Source: Lachnospiraceae bacterium
GTDB lineage: Bacteria > Bacillota > Clostridia > Lachnospirales > Lachnospiraceae
Assembly (NCBI GenBank): GCA_949383255.1
Contig: CASJPF010000006.1
Location: 62,001 to 126,000, forward strand
Reading direction: 5' to 3'
DNA: 64,000 nucleotides
Shown here: positions 63,628 through 64,000 of the stretch, piece after piece
How positions within the stretch are numbered: the stretch's first letter is position 1
Layout of the letters: every line of letters starts with the position of its first letter
Made by a program: the position numbers and the translations under genes
Notes under the pieces: generated by a model
Seen by the model: the letters and a program-made list of their open reading frames with translations, nothing else
What the model was told of the DNA's origin: nothing
Database searches by the model: none

Positions 63628-64000
63628 TGGTATATGCAATGGCATGTGCTGATGAAAATTATATGCCATCAGCAAAGTTTCAGCTTAATACAGCTTTAAA
63701 GAAGGGAAAAGTTGATAGGACGCTATGTTATAATATTACCCATATAGATGCCGAGTTTAAGAAGAAAAACGAAAAAATTCTGCAAGCTGGTGGAGAACGC
63801 AGGAAAGGGTGTTATCTGTGGAAACCGTATTTTGTAAATAAAGCATTGGCAGAAATTAATGATGGTGATTTTCTGATTTATATGGATGGCGCAGGAGGAT
63901 ATTACCGTGGAAATGTACGAACTATAATACAATATATGAAAAGTAATAATATTGATATGGTGGGCAGCAGGCGTTATAAGTATTTAGAGAAACACTGGAC
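63627..64000 (+). CDS. Uncharacterised glycosyltransferase-like protein (3' truncated)
   Basis: The first 124 residues of a gene cut by the window edge. MVYAMACADENYMPSAKFQL is followed by GCYLWKPYFVNKALAEI and FLIYMDGAGGYY, the same sequence of motifs as the gene near 51.6 kb, so both belong to one family. GGAGGAG lies shortly upstream and the start shares one base (TAATG) with the ABC transporter stop, indicating coupling. A GT-A-like transferase role is inferred from the Asp-containing MDGAG and the context. Confidence 0.55.
   Translation, partial: MVYAMACADENYMPSAKFQLNTALKKGKVDRTLCYNITHIDAEFKKKNEKILQAGGERRKGCYLWKPYFVNKALAEINDGDFLIYMDGAGGYYRGNVRTIIQYMKSNNIDMVGSRRYKYLEKHW

Overview
This window is a large surface-glycan biosynthesis locus, interrupted by an island of cell-surface and sensory genes. 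It most likely comes from a low-to-mid GC, Gram-positive gut-type Clostridia, probably Lachnospiraceae. The clues are AT-leaning DNA, GGAGG ribosome-binding sites with some TTG starts, secreted GLUG and Big_2 proteins, a methyl-accepting chemotaxis receptor, and hybrid kinases with several PAS domains. No rRNA, tRNA, transposase, integrase or CRISPR array was seen. Both edges cut genes: an NAD-dependent sugar epimerase on the left and a glycosyltransferase-like gene on the right.

Layout. (1) 1-10308, all plus strand: a WbpP/TviC-type UDP-HexNAc 4-epimerase, a DUF2334 deacetylase-like protein, four GT4 glycosyltransferases, a FemAB/GNAT-like acyltransferase, a GT-C-like membrane protein and an asparagine-synthase-like amidotransferase. 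(2) 10309-18600: a promoter, an MMPL transporter with a tetrapeptide-repeat tail, and an overlapping gene for a 1.77-kaa membrane-anchored surface protein whose domain order reads nearly the same from both ends. (3) 18607-24809, minus strand: a solute-binding lipoprotein, a chemoreceptor and a hybrid histidine kinase, with no transporter permease. (4) 25109-31648: a giant secreted GLUG/Big_2 protein, followed by 587 bases of hairpin-rich non-coding DNA. (5) 32236-64000, all plus strand: a second asparagine-synthase homologue, two GT11-type fucosyltransferase-like proteins, several GT2 enzymes, a GT17-like enzyme, two GT-D-type domains, one GT4, DUF5672, DUF3431-like and TupA-like proteins, GT-C-like membrane proteins, an MBOAT/SGNH O-acylation pair, a Wzy-like polymerase, two PglK-like ABC flippase candidates, and a cassette for a dTDP-3-amino-3,6-dideoxyhexose made of FdtA, FdtB and two GNAT enzymes.

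How the genes fit together (inference). Sugar nucleotides such as UDP-GalNAc/GlcNAc derivatives and dTDP-3-acylamino-3,6-dideoxyhexose feed about twenty transferases that build a lipid-linked glycan. Amidotransferase, O-acyl, N-acyl and deacetylase functions decorate it. One or both PglK-like ABC proteins would flip it and the Wzy-like protein would polymerise it. No Wzx-type flippase is visible here.

The least explained part is the 10.3-32.2 kb island. It combines an MMPL-linked mirror-architecture surface protein, a transporterless sugar-sensing triad and a giant adhesin-like protein. Its junctions are marked by families of palindromic intergenic repeats, and one pair of repeat copies shows a compensatory base change. 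Family assignments come from reading motifs by eye; no database search was run.
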